Source of the DNA: Solibacillus silvestris
GTDB lineage: Bacteria > Bacillota > Bacilli > Bacillales_A > Planococcaceae
Assembly (NCBI GenBank): GCA_001586195.1
Contig: CP014609.1
Span: 2,880,501 to 2,944,500 of the forward strand
Direction: 5' to 3'
Length of the DNA: 64,000 nucleotides
The translations under genes were made by a program, and so were the position numbers. Each line of letters starts with the position of its first letter. Position 1 is the first letter of the stretch. The notes below the pieces were generated by a model. The model made no database searches. It saw nothing but the letters and a program-made list of their open reading frames with translations, and had not been told where the DNA came from. Of the stretch, positions 24,508 through 32,091 are shown piece by piece.

Positions 24508-25830
24508 ATGGAAATGATCGGACCTTTAGGCATAGTCATAGCGATTATCTTTATCATATTGATGGCAATGAAAGGATATAACATTATTTATATTGCCCCG
24601 CTAGCATCAATTATCGTAATTTTAACGAACCAAATGGACTTCTTCTCTTCTCTAATTGGTAAAGAGAATTCATATATGACAGGTCTGACCGGATTTGTTG
24701 TGAACTTTTTTGCGGTGTTTTTACTTGGTTCCATTTTGGCCAAGTTTATGGAACAGAGTGGAGCTGCTCAATCCATTGCACAAAAAGTATTATCGATTAC
24801 AGGAACAGAAAAGCCGTTTTCTGTATTAGTTGCAATTTTCTTAATTAGTTCGATTCTCACATTCGGTGGAATAAGTTTATTTGTAGTGTTATTCGTGATT
24901 ATCCCACTAGCAAGACCTTTATTTAAACAATTAAATATCGCATGGAACTTAATTGTCATCCCTGTTTACATTGGAATTGGTACTTTCACAATGACAATGT
25001 TACCGGGAACGCCTTCGATTCAAAATGTTGTACCCATCCCATATTTAGGGACAACTTTGACTGCAGCACCTCTTTTAGGGATTATCGGTTCAGTAGTAGC
25101 CGTAACGTTCGGATTATGGTATATGAACTATACATTAAATAAGAGTCTTGCAAATGGGGAAACATATGCCCAATTTAACGCTGATGATCAATCCAAACAT
25201 GAGCTAAAAGAGAAGACACCTTCATTTATTATGAGTATTATCCCGATTTTGCTCCTTATGGTAGTGAATTTAACAGGGAGTGCATTGGAAATTCCAAACA
25301 CAATTTTAATCGGCTTAGGTGTAGCAGTAATTTCATGTGTTATTTGTTACCACAAGTATATTCCTTCTCAAAAGGCAGTATTGAATGCGGGGGGGCAAAG
25401 TTCAATTAATCCAATTTTCCTTACTTCATCAGCAGTAGCATTTGGGATTGTTGTAACTACAGCACCAGGCTTCAAATTTATTTCCGATTTAATATTAGGT
25501 ATACCTGGTGACCCGCTTGTTAGCTTATCGGTTGCAGCCGGTGCACTATCAGGAATAACAGGATCATCATCCGGAGCATTAGGTATTGTAATGGAAGTAT
25601 TTGCGGAAACTTATTTAGCTATGGGTGTGAGTCCGGAAGCAATGCACCGTGTTGGAGCAATTGCATCTTCTGCATTAACGATTATGCCGCACACTGGTGT
25701 AGTTTTATCACTATTAGCACTTACAGGATTAACACATAAAAACAGTTTCAAGTACCAATTCATTACTATGACATTTGCAAATATATTTGCTCTAATATCG
25801 GTAATTGTTGCAGCAATTATCATTTATTAA
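24508..25830 (+). CDS. GntP-family permease, paralogue of the 21832 gene
   Basis: Started at ATG 24508, nine bases after AAAAGGAG, the protein has 440 residues. The in-frame ATG at 24475 has no site. It is clearly a close paralogue of the upstream permease, sharing MKGYNIIYIAPLASIIVI, TGLTGFVVNFFAVFLLGSIL and TMTMLPGTPSIQNVVPIPYL. The two differ mainly in the central cytoplasmic loop (NADDQSKHELKEKTP). The substrate is probably a similar hydroxy acid. No metabolic gene is attached to it, so it may provide a transporter of different affinity. Confidence 0.87.
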   Translation: MEMIGPLGIVIAIIFIILMAMKGYNIIYIAPLASIIVILTNQMDFFSSLIGKENSYMTGLTGFVVNFFAVFLLGSILAKFMEQSGAAQSIAQKVLSITGTEKPFSVLVAIFLISSILTFGGISLFVVLFVIIPLARPLFKQLNIAWNLIVIPVYIGIGTFTMTMLPGTPSIQNVVPIPYLGTTLTAAPLLGIIGSVVAVTFGLWYMNYTLNKSLANGETYAQFNADDQSKHELKEKTPSFIMSIIPILLLMVVNLTGSALEIPNTILIGLGVAVISCVICYHKYIPSQKAVLNAGGQSSINPIFLTSSAVAFGIVVTTAPGFKFISDLILGIPGDPLVSLSVAAGALSGITGSSSGALGIVMEVFAETYLAMGVSPEAMHRVGAIASSALTIMPHTGVVLSLLALTGLTHKNSFKYQFITMTFANIFALISVIVAAIIIY

Positions 25831-25943
25831 ATTGTATATTGTTAAACGACCGATCATAAGAACAAAATAAAAAAGAGGTTAAGATAGAAATAGAAATTTC
25901 ATTAACTAAGGAGAAAAACCTTATTAAGAAACGGATATTTTAT

Positions 25944-26178
25944 AAAATTGATTGGAATGGAGGGCGAGTGTTCGTGCTGACGGTTTCACCTTTCGCACTG
26001 TGAAAACATTAGCTGACGGCTATGCCTTTCGCTACAAGCAAGCTTCCTGCGGGAATAGCGTGACGCCTGAGACTAGGAACAAAAGCTAAGAACGCCACGT
26101 CCTGTGGCAATGCTTTTGTGACCAACATCCTGTTGGCCTCACGCCCGCGGAAAGCGTCCCGGAATGGAAATCAATTTT
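25944..26178. repeat. GC-rich intergenic repeat element with terminal inverted repeats
   Basis: AAAATTGATT at 25944-25953 and AATCAATTTT at 26169-26178 bound a 235-base block that starts GGAATGGAGGGCG and ends GCGGAAAGCGTCCCGGAATG. I recognise these edge sequences from a structured intergenic repeat common in Bacillaceae. The inside holds small stems such as GCCACGTCCTGTGGC. The block is richer in GC than its surroundings and encodes no protein. It is probably a non-autonomous mobile element or a relic of one. Confidence 0.65.
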
Positions 26179-26186
26179 TAACGCTC

Positions 26187-26231
26187 ACCAAGAAATGCCA
26201 TTTTTCTCTCGGAAAAATGGCATTTCTTGGT
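26187..26231. repeat. Perfect 20-bp inverted repeat
   Basis: ACCAAGAAATGCCATTTTTC (26187-26206) and its exact complement (26212-26231) flank a five-base loop. There is no T tract on either side, so this is not a standard terminator, though it follows the LysR stop on the minus strand. Confidence 0.8.
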
Positions 26232-26313
26232 TATGTCCCAACCTCTTTCTTTTATTTCAATATAAATGAACATTATTAACAATAACTGAACTACTTTGAG
26301 ACGGTAATTAATC

Positions 26314-27192
26314 TCATGTATTCGATTTAAATAAAGCAATAAAGTTCCTGCAAATAGGAGAGAATGTGGCTTCTTGCTTGTAAAATAATTTCGGCTGAAT
26401 CGCAATTTCTAATTCAGGTAAATCAACAAAATGAATTCCATCCACGTACCCTAGCTGAATTTTAGGTAATATACTAATTCCTACTTCTTTAGCAACTAAA
26501 TACTGGGCAATCGTAATATCTTTACACTTAGCAACAATATTTAAGGAAATGTTCTTTTCTTTAAGATAATATATAATATTTTCTAACATCGAATACCCTT
26601 CCATCGCTTCTAACGAAATAAACGGGAACTTCATTAAGTTTTGGATCGATACCACATCTAGATCAATCTGATTCGACCAATTCTTTGGTACAGCCAATGC
26701 AAAAGGACTAGGTGTTAAGGGGAATTCTTCATACTGTTCACTATTTTCCGGTGCTAAAATAACAGCTATATCTATTTCATTATTAAATAACATTTGTTCT
26801 AATTTCTCGGAATCCCCTTTGAAAATTTGTAATTCTACTTTAGGGTAGCTTTGCGAAAATTGCCGTATGACATCTCCTACTAAATGTATACAGCTTGAAG
26901 AAACCCCTAAACGTAATTGCCCCATTTCACCTTGCATCATATAATCCATTTTCACGTCAAACATTTCCATTTGCTGAAGCATATGAGTTGCATGATTATA
27001 TAGCATTTGTCCAGCTTCAGTAATCTCCCATTTTTGTCGATATCGCTTAATTAGTGGTGTGCCGTAGTGTGTTTCAATTTGTTTTAATAACATACTTAAT
27101 GGTGGCTGTGCCATATGTAATACTTCGGCAGCCTTTGAAATGCTTCCCTGATCAACTATTTCTTTAAAATAGCGTAATTGACGTAAATCCAC
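26314..27192 (-). CDS. LysR-family transcriptional regulator
   Basis: The 292-residue protein begins MDLRQLRYFKEIVDQGSISK, followed by AAEVLHMAQPPLSMLLKQIE, a canonical LysR winged helix, then the effector-binding domain from about residue 88. GTG 27192 is the start, four bases after GAGGTGG. It is divergent from the YczE-type membrane protein gene with a 95-bp AT-rich shared region (ATATATATAATATATAT at about 27210). It therefore probably controls that gene and itself. The effector is unknown. Confidence 0.9.
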   Translation of the reverse strand: MDLRQLRYFKEIVDQGSISKAAEVLHMAQPPLSMLLKQIETHYGTPLIKRYRQKWEITEAGQMLYNHATHMLQQMEMFDVKMDYMMQGEMGQLRLGVSSSCIHLVGDVIRQFSQSYPKVELQIFKGDSEKLEQMLFNNEIDIAVILAPENSEQYEEFPLTPSPFALAVPKNWSNQIDLDVVSIQNLMKFPFISLEAMEGYSMLENIIYYLKEKNISLNIVAKCKDITIAQYLVAKEVGISILPKIQLGYVDGIHFVDLPELEIAIQPKLFYKQEATFSPICRNFIALFKSNT

Positions 27193-27287
27193 TTAACCAC
27201 CTCATATATATAATATATATCTTTATTATTAATTATATATTTTTCATTTAAAATTTCAAAGAGTATACTATTTGTAGGAGGGGAAAT

Positions 27288-27947
27288 ATGAATCATACAA
27301 TCATAATTTCAAAAAGAATTAGCATTTACATAATTGGTTTATTTCTACTTTCACTTGGTGCTACCTTTTCAATTTTGGCAGGTATCGGTGTTTCTCCTGT
27401 AACCTCTTTACCTTATGCACTTGCTTTAACTACACCTTTGTCAGTTGGTATTACAACCGTATTAGCTAATTTTGTTTTTATAATTTTACAAGCAATCATT
27501 TTAAAAGAAATACGGTGGAAGAACTTTTTCATACAATTAATTATTTCCTTTTTATTCGGTTTTTTTATGGATTTCACGATTTGGTTAACAAACGGCTTAC
27601 CTGAAGCAACTTCACTTGTTCTTATTATTGTGTATTTAGCAATAAGCTTAATACTTGTTGCCTTAGCTTTACTGTTATATTTCACAGCAAATTTACCGAC
27701 GATGCCATATGATTCACTTACATATGTCATTGCGAACACATGGAAGATACCATTTAGTAAAGCAAAAATTACTAGTGACATGCTAAACGTCGTTCTTTCA
27801 CTTGTGATTTGTTTACTATTTATTCAATCCTTTGGCGCAATTGGGATAGGTACGTTCATTGCTGCCTATGGTATTGGAAAAATGGTGGGTGTTTTGCTTC
27901 ACAAACTTCAACCCTCATTAAAGCAATGGGTGTATAAAAACAACTAA
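27288..27947 (+). CDS. YczE/YitT-like integral membrane protein
   Basis: The 219-residue protein has about five to six membrane segments, and the phrase GATFSILAGIGVSPVTSLPY near the N-terminus is typical of the YczE/YyaS group. Further family-like phrases are TANLPTMPYDSLTYVIANTW and FGAIGIGTFIAAYGIGKMVG. Some members are annotated as transporters, but a substrate is not established to my knowledge. AGGAGGGG precedes ATG. The divergent LysR gene is the likely regulator. A terminator follows at 28003. Confidence 0.8.
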   Translation: MNHTIIISKRISIYIIGLFLLSLGATFSILAGIGVSPVTSLPYALALTTPLSVGITTVLANFVFIILQAIILKEIRWKNFFIQLIISFLFGFFMDFTIWLTNGLPEATSLVLIIVYLAISLILVALALLLYFTANLPTMPYDSLTYVIANTWKIPFSKAKITSDMLNVVLSLVICLLFIQSFGAIGIGTFIAAYGIGKMVGVLLHKLQPSLKQWVYKNN

Positions 27948-28002
27948 AATTATTCAAGTAAATGCGATTGCTGCTGCTAATAAATCTTTTTACTTTGATA
28001 AT

Positions 28003-28033
28003 AAAAAAAGCCAGGGAATTTCCCCGGCTTTTA
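28003..28033. terminator. Bidirectional terminator
   Basis: AAAAGCCAGGGAA pairs with TTCCCCGGCTTTT with one mismatch, between convergent genes. Confidence 0.75.
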
Positions 28034-28120
28034 CTTGTTTATACTCAAACCTTTTATTGTGTAACTTACTTCTGATTACAAACCCCAATCCCAATTGTAT
28101 TCTTTTATATAGATTAAACA

Positions 28121-28504
28121 TTAAATGAGTTTCGAATAAATAACCATTGTTAGTGGGATGGATGTAGTCATTATACAAAATAAAATAGTTAAAACATGTG
28201 TGGCACTTAAAGTGTTAGGTTCTAGTGCTCCAACTATTAGAAATAAAATTGTAATTGTCGCAAATAACGTAAAATAATTTGCTGTCATACTCTTGCCTAT
28301 AATTTCTTTAGTACGCTCGTCTTTCGGATATAAATGTGGCGACAAATAAGCCATCATTAATGCACTTGTTCCCAAGAAAAAAGCCATAATTCCTTCTGGA
28401 AATTCACCATTTGCAATATACGGGTAATTAATATAAATACTTAATGGAATCATTATGATAGCTAAAAATAGGTATATTAGTTGATTTTCTCGTGCTTTTT
28501 TCAC
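28121..28504 (-). CDS. Four-helix membrane protein paired with an HTH regulator
   Basis: The 127-residue protein has membrane segments near residues 9-26, 38-55, 76-94 and 103-123. It starts at GTG 28504 and overlaps the stop of the HTH gene by four bases, with GAGGGGGATG upstream, so translation is coupled. Small HTH genes followed by a membrane protein of this size are common in Bacillales. The membrane partner often has no assigned role and may modulate the regulator or act as the regulated effector. Confidence 0.7.
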   Translation of the reverse strand: MKKARENQLIYLFLAIIMIPLSIYINYPYIANGEFPEGIMAFFLGTSALMMAYLSPHLYPKDERTKEIIGKSMTANYFTLFATITILFLIVGALEPNTLSATHVLTILFCIMTTSIPLTMVIYSKLI

Positions 28505-28713
28505 TCAACATCCCCCTCATAAATAAATACATCTTCAATCCTGCAGTTGAAAATTTCAGCCAGTTTAAAAGCTAAAATAATAGATGGATTATATTTTTCC
28601 TTTTCAAGTGAAATAATGGTTTGTCTTGAAACGGAAAGCTTTTCTGCCAACTGATCCTGCGTCATACTGTATTGAGCTCGTAAAACCTTAATATTATTTT
28701 TGATGTAAATCAT
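28501..28713 (-). CDS. Small XRE-family HTH regulator
   Basis: The 70-residue protein is a single helix-turn-helix domain: IKVLRAQYSMTQDQLAEKLS, VSRQTIISLEKEKYNPSIIL and a C-terminal CRIEDVFIYEGD, close to the YozG-type regulators. The ATG at 28713 directly abuts AAAAAGG, an unusually short spacing. Related proteins begin nearer KNNIKVL, so the true start could be a few codons further in. Two operator-like dyads lie upstream, implying autorepression. It overlaps the membrane protein gene downstream. Confidence 0.85.
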   Translation of the reverse strand: MIYIKNNIKVLRAQYSMTQDQLAEKLSVSRQTIISLEKEKYNPSIILAFKLAEIFNCRIEDVFIYEGDVE

Positions 28714-28722
28714 CCTTTTTAT

Positions 28723-28759
28723 GTAAAGTTTGTTTTACTTTAAGTAAAGTATACTTTAC
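28723..28759 (-). promoter_or_regulatory. Double operator of the HTH/membrane protein operon
   Basis: GTAAAGTATACTTTAC at 28744-28759 is a perfect 16-bp palindrome. GTAAAGTTTGTTTTAC at 28723-28738 keeps the outer half-sites. Centres are 21 bp apart, two helical turns, placing both dimers on the same DNA face directly upstream of the HTH start codon. Confidence 0.7.
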
Positions 28760-28824
28760 ATTCTTTTAAATAACAAGTTACCAAATTTTCGTTTGCTGAC
28801 TTCCTTCCTATTCATAAGTAGCAT

Positions 28825-28863
28825 AAAAACAAAAAACCCCCCACTTAATTAAAAATGGGAGGT
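28825..28863 (-). terminator. Terminator after the 28935 gene
   Basis: On the minus strand ACCTCCCA pairs with TGGGGGGT (one G-U pair), followed by TTTTTGTTTTT. Confidence 0.75.
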
Positions 28864-28934
28864 GTTGGTACCCTAACTTTTATTTGTGAACGGTTGTTTG
28901 GATAGGATTGTATAGACTTAGAATAAATATTTTT

Positions 28935-29423
28935 TTACTTTTCGATTACTATACAATATTGCTCTTTATAGTTTTCATGGTTCCAATTGTACATTTGTAA
29001 CAGATGATCGAGAGATAATTCGCTATAATTTAGCCTACTATACGGTATATTAAGTGCATTGTCTTCATGACCAATCCATACTCGCCATAGTTCGATGACC
29101 TGTCCTTCTCTAATATTATCTTTTAAGTAATCCAATAATTGCTTTACTCTTAATTCTGAATAGTTAAAACTCACTTCATAAATGAATGAATAGCCCGTAT
29201 ATTCACTTACATCATAGTAACTGCCTTCGTTAATAACCAACTCATTTAAATCTTCTTCATTTTCAACAAATAATATTTGACTATTCGGGTCCATCTTCTC
29301 CCAGGGCACCAATTCATGCGGTTTTATTTTCAATTCAATAGCTTCTTTCACCGTCATATATTTTGCTTTGGATTCTATTTCAGGCATTTCAAAATTTGTT
29401 GCGATAAATGAACAAGAACTCAC
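28935..29423 (-). CDS. Conserved hypothetical protein
   Basis: The 162-residue protein starts at GTG 29423 behind TTGGGGGT. It begins MSSCSFIATNFEMPEIESKA and contains KIKPHELVPWEKMDPNSQIL, EVSFNYSELRVKQLLDYLKD and ELWRVWIGHEDN. It is soluble, acidic and without a signal peptide. I recall similar uncharacterised Bacillus proteins, possibly cytoplasmic. It has its own terminator and no operon partner, so context does not point to a role. Confidence 0.65.
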   Translation of the reverse strand: MSSCSFIATNFEMPEIESKAKYMTVKEAIELKIKPHELVPWEKMDPNSQILFVENEEDLNELVINEGSYYDVSEYTGYSFIYEVSFNYSELRVKQLLDYLKDNIREGQVIELWRVWIGHEDNALNIPYSRLNYSELSLDHLLQMYNWNHENYKEQYCIVIEK

Positions 29424-29583
29424 TTAAATACCCCCAAGATTTAGATTTTATAACATTTTAATTTACTTTTCAGGTTTAAGCTTTAGTGTTCCGCTTCCCT
29501 ACAAGAAATTGCTTTAAATACTAGCTTAATTGGACGGGAACTGTCTACACATTTCGAAATGATAATTTATGAAATCGATTTAA

Positions 29584-30246
29584 TTAATTTAAATTTATAT
29601 TTCCTGATTTCGTTTCAATTCCCATCCTATTATTACCGTTTCCTGATGAACCTTGTAATCCCTTCTTAGTTTGTGAAGTTTTATTTAGCGTTAGATTTAT
29701 TGATTGCCTTCCACTATTGGTACGGATATCTAAATATAAGTTGGGTTGTTTTTCATCAATTATTACGGATACATTACCGCTTGTGGTAGATAATTCTACA
29801 TCATTACTAAATTTTAAAAAATGAAGTTTAATATTACCACTGCTTGCTCGTATATCAATTTCATTTTGAGCAAGATCCTCCCCGTATATATTTCCAGAAG
29901 AGCCATCCAAAATTACTTTTCCATTGAATTCGGAAGGGATCCTAACTTCTAAAGTCGGCTTTTTTCTAAGATTAAATAATCGTGTAATATCATTGTCTAC
30001 ATCAATTGATAATCGTTTTGATGACTTATCTAATATTACGCCCGGTCCATTATCGTAAACAGTTAGAAATGTTTCGAGTTCATCCGATTCGCTTGGAAAG
30101 AAATTAACATCGGTACTCGCAAAATTTATTATTATTTCCTCAACATCGTTTAAAGATTCTTTACTAACAACTATATCCTCCCCTGTTGAACAGCCTGTAA
30201 GTATAAATAATACGAATAACAATTTTAAGCTTATTGATTTTAACAT
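29584..30246 (-). CDS. DUF4097-type lipoprotein under MerR control
   Basis: The 220-residue product has a lipoprotein signal with lipobox LTGC (FVLFILTGCSTGED), then a right-handed beta-repeat domain. The recurrent SSGNIYGEDL, SSGNIKLHFL, TSGNVSVII, NSGRQSINL and KSGNINLN units are the DUF4097 pattern. It should stand on the outer membrane face. AGGAGG precedes ATG. Its promoter is a mirror image of the MerR operon promoter, both with a 19-bp spacer and the same dyad, so it is probably part of the MerR regulon. DUF4097 proteins have no settled function. Confidence 0.82.
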   Translation of the reverse strand: MLKSISLKLLFVLFILTGCSTGEDIVVSKESLNDVEEIIINFASTDVNFFPSESDELETFLTVYDNGPGVILDKSSKRLSIDVDNDITRLFNLRKKPTLEVRIPSEFNGKVILDGSSGNIYGEDLAQNEIDIRASSGNIKLHFLKFSNDVELSTTSGNVSVIIDEKQPNLYLDIRTNSGRQSINLTLNKTSQTKKGLQGSSGNGNNRMGIETKSGNINLN

Positions 30247-30266
30247 ATTACAACCTCCTGACTAGA

Positions 30267-30297
30267 ATTATATAAAATGACGTATGGTCACTTACAA
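30267..30297 (-). promoter_or_regulatory. MerR-type promoter of the DUF4097 lipoprotein gene
   Basis: On the minus strand: -35 TTGTAA (30292-30297), a 19-bp spacer holding GTGACCATACGTCA, and -10 TATAAT (30267-30272). The long spacer with a central dyad is the hallmark of MerR-activated promoters. Confidence 0.75.
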
Positions 30298-30325
30298 ACT
30301 TTATGTAGTGGAAAATAAAAATTGG

Positions 30326-30356
30326 TTGAAAGTGACCCTGCGTCATCTTTTATACT
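30326..30356 (+). promoter_or_regulatory. MerR-type promoter of the merR operon
   Basis: -35 TTGAAA (30326-30331), a 19-bp spacer holding GTGACCCTGCGTCA, and -10 TATACT (30351-30356). It has the same dyad and spacing as the facing promoter at 30267. Confidence 0.78.
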
Positions 30357-30403
30357 GTTAGTAGAACGTTTACTGTCAATAAATTTGAAGGAGGACTTTT
30401 CTT

Positions 30404-30556
30404 TTGAAAAAAGAGGATGTTATTATCTATGCTTGCGTTATTGTTGGGGCAGGAGTAGGTTTACTTTTTGATAATGCTTTTCCCGGAGTTCTAATTGGTT
30501 TAGGGATAGGCTACCTGCTTAAAACTGTATTTATAAATAATACGAATCGAGAGTAA
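30404..30556 (+). CDS. Small glycine-rich membrane protein (50 aa)
   Basis: TTG 30404 follows GAAGGAGGA by eight bases and opens a 50-residue frame. It reads MKKEDVIIYACVIVGAGVGL, then LFDNAFPGVLIGLGIGYLLK and a short polar tail. The glycine spacing (GAGVGL, GLGIG) suggests packed membrane helices. It is the first gene behind the MerR-type promoter and ends 15 bases before merR, so it belongs to the same operon. Function is unknown. Confidence 0.65.
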   Translation: MKKEDVIIYACVIVGAGVGLLFDNAFPGVLIGLGIGYLLKTVFINNTNRE

Positions 30557-30571
30557 GGAAGTGCGTTTAAA

Positions 30572-31306
30572 TTGTTTCATATTAACGAATTTAAGAAGAT
30601 CAGCGGTGTAACGGTTAGAACTTTAAGATATTATGACAAATTAAATCTGTTAAAACCTTCGTCAAAAACACAAGGAGGCCATAGGTTATACTCACATACT
30701 GAATTAAAGAAATTACAACAAATACAATTTTTAAAAAACATAGGATTTCAATTAAGTGAGATTAAAAATATGCTAGAGTCGGAAGAATGGGATTGGTCTA
30801 AGAGTCTGATGAAACAACTTTCTTATGTAATGAGTGAAAAGGAGCGTCTCTCAGAGATAGAACTTAGTTTAAGAGAACTAATAAATGGTATAGCAGTTGA
30901 TGGTGAAGAATTTAGGATAAAAAAAATCATGAGTTTATATACGAGGGATTCTAAGCGTGTTTTAACGGATAACCAAGATGAATTTAATATAGAAAACACA
31001 GAAGTGCTGAAAAGGCTTCCTAATATGGCAAGCAGTGACCCTGATTCTTTGGAATGGATTGCTCTAATAGGTCAATTAAAAAAGTATATGCACCTTGGTT
31101 ATCGCAATTCACGTGTACAAAATATTATTAAAAGAATGAATGAAAAAAAAGATGAAGATTTCAATGAAGAGGGTGCATTTTTAGATAAACTTTGGGCTAT
31201 TAGAATGTCACCAGAAAAATCAGAGGAATACAACCTTTATCCTATTGATCAAGAAGTGCTTAACTTTTTGGAAAAAGCTTATGAATATTATATCAATATG
31301 GAGTAA
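30572..31306 (+). CDS. MerR-family regulator with a large effector domain
   Basis: The 244-residue protein begins at TTG 30572, behind GGAAGTG. Its N-terminal DNA-binding domain reads HINEFKKISGVTVRTLRYYD, KLNLLKPSSKTQGGHRLYSH, with a dimerising coiled coil near residues 80-108. The remaining 130 residues are helical and resemble the TipAS-like drug-binding module, though I am unsure. No metal-binding cysteines are present, so an organic ligand or stress signal is likelier. It probably controls the two facing 19-bp-spacer promoters, its own and that of the DUF4097 lipoprotein. Confidence 0.85.
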   Translation: MFHINEFKKISGVTVRTLRYYDKLNLLKPSSKTQGGHRLYSHTELKKLQQIQFLKNIGFQLSEIKNMLESEEWDWSKSLMKQLSYVMSEKERLSEIELSLRELINGIAVDGEEFRIKKIMSLYTRDSKRVLTDNQDEFNIENTEVLKRLPNMASSDPDSLEWIALIGQLKKYMHLGYRNSRVQNIIKRMNEKKDEDFNEEGAFLDKLWAIRMSPEKSEEYNLYPIDQEVLNFLEKAYEYYINME

Positions 31307-31332
31307 CATATTATTTCAATGAGGAGGACGAG

Positions 31333-31995
31333 ATGGGAGTAGATATATTCATTTATATAGGTGGTTTTGCTCTATTAGATACTTTAAGCCCTACTATCAT
31401 TGGTGTTACGCTGTATCTTATTCTAACAGATAATCAAAGGTTAACATCAAGATTATTTTCATATTTATTGACTGTAGCGATATTGTACTTCTCATTGGGA
31501 ATAATAATGATGTTATCCTTAAATTATATTTTGGAGATGTTTTCAGACCTTTTCCAAAACAAAATAATTAGCTGGTTGCTCCTTATAATAGGAATAATCT
31601 TATTTGTGGCTAGCTTTTTTGTACCTACTAATAAAAATAAAAAAGGCACTATGCTAAAACCTAAAACTCAGAGTTTATTGTCAATTGTATTTATTGGTAT
31701 TATTACTTTTCTAATTGAGTCAGGGACTGCTTTACCATACTTCGCCACTATTGGTTTGCTGACGACAAATAACATACCTTATTATTATTGGCTGCCAATT
31801 ATAGCTGCATATAATATCATTATGATTCTGCCTGCTATTCTTATCTTATTATGTTATAAGTTGTTCGGAAGGTGGGGAAATTCCGCATTAGTTAATCTCC
31901 AGCAAAAAATATCAAGTAGTTCAAATTCAGCTTTATCATGGATAATGTCCATAGTTGGGTTGATACTGATTTTTTACACTGTAGATTATCTTTAA
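31333..31995 (+). CDS. GAP-family (Sap/LysE-like) membrane protein
   Basis: The 220-residue protein has six membrane helices and begins with GGFALLDTLSPTIIGVTLYL, the pattern of the GAP family related to LysE-type exporters. A lysine-rich loop (TNKNKKGTMLKPK) joins the two three-helix halves, and IESGTALPYFATIGLL opens the second. GAGGAGG precedes ATG, 26 bases after merR. In mycobacteria a member helps glycolipid export. Here the substrate is unknown, but export of the compound sensed by MerR is a reasonable inference. Confidence 0.8.
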   Translation: MGVDIFIYIGGFALLDTLSPTIIGVTLYLILTDNQRLTSRLFSYLLTVAILYFSLGIIMMLSLNYILEMFSDLFQNKIISWLLLIIGIILFVASFFVPTNKNKKGTMLKPKTQSLLSIVFIGIITFLIESGTALPYFATIGLLTTNNIPYYYWLPIIAAYNIIMILPAILILLCYKLFGRWGNSALVNLQQKISSSSNSALSWIMSIVGLILIFYTVDYL

Positions 31996-32047
31996 GTAAA
32001 TCAATTCATTCAGAATGTATCCATTGGAAATGAAAGAAAGCCTAAAC

Positions 32048-32088
32048 AAAAAGGAAATGCCACATTCAAATTGAGGCATTTCCTTTTT
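32048..32088. terminator. Bidirectional terminator
   Basis: AAAAAGGAAATGCC pairs exactly with GGCATTTCCTTTTT between the convergent GAP-family and phospholipase D-like genes. Confidence 0.9.
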
Positions 32089-32091
32089 CGA

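Noticed and set aside
26178-26405. 75-codon ORF on the minus strand
   Set aside because: It is an artefact of the 20-bp hairpin and the 3' end of the LysR gene in another frame.
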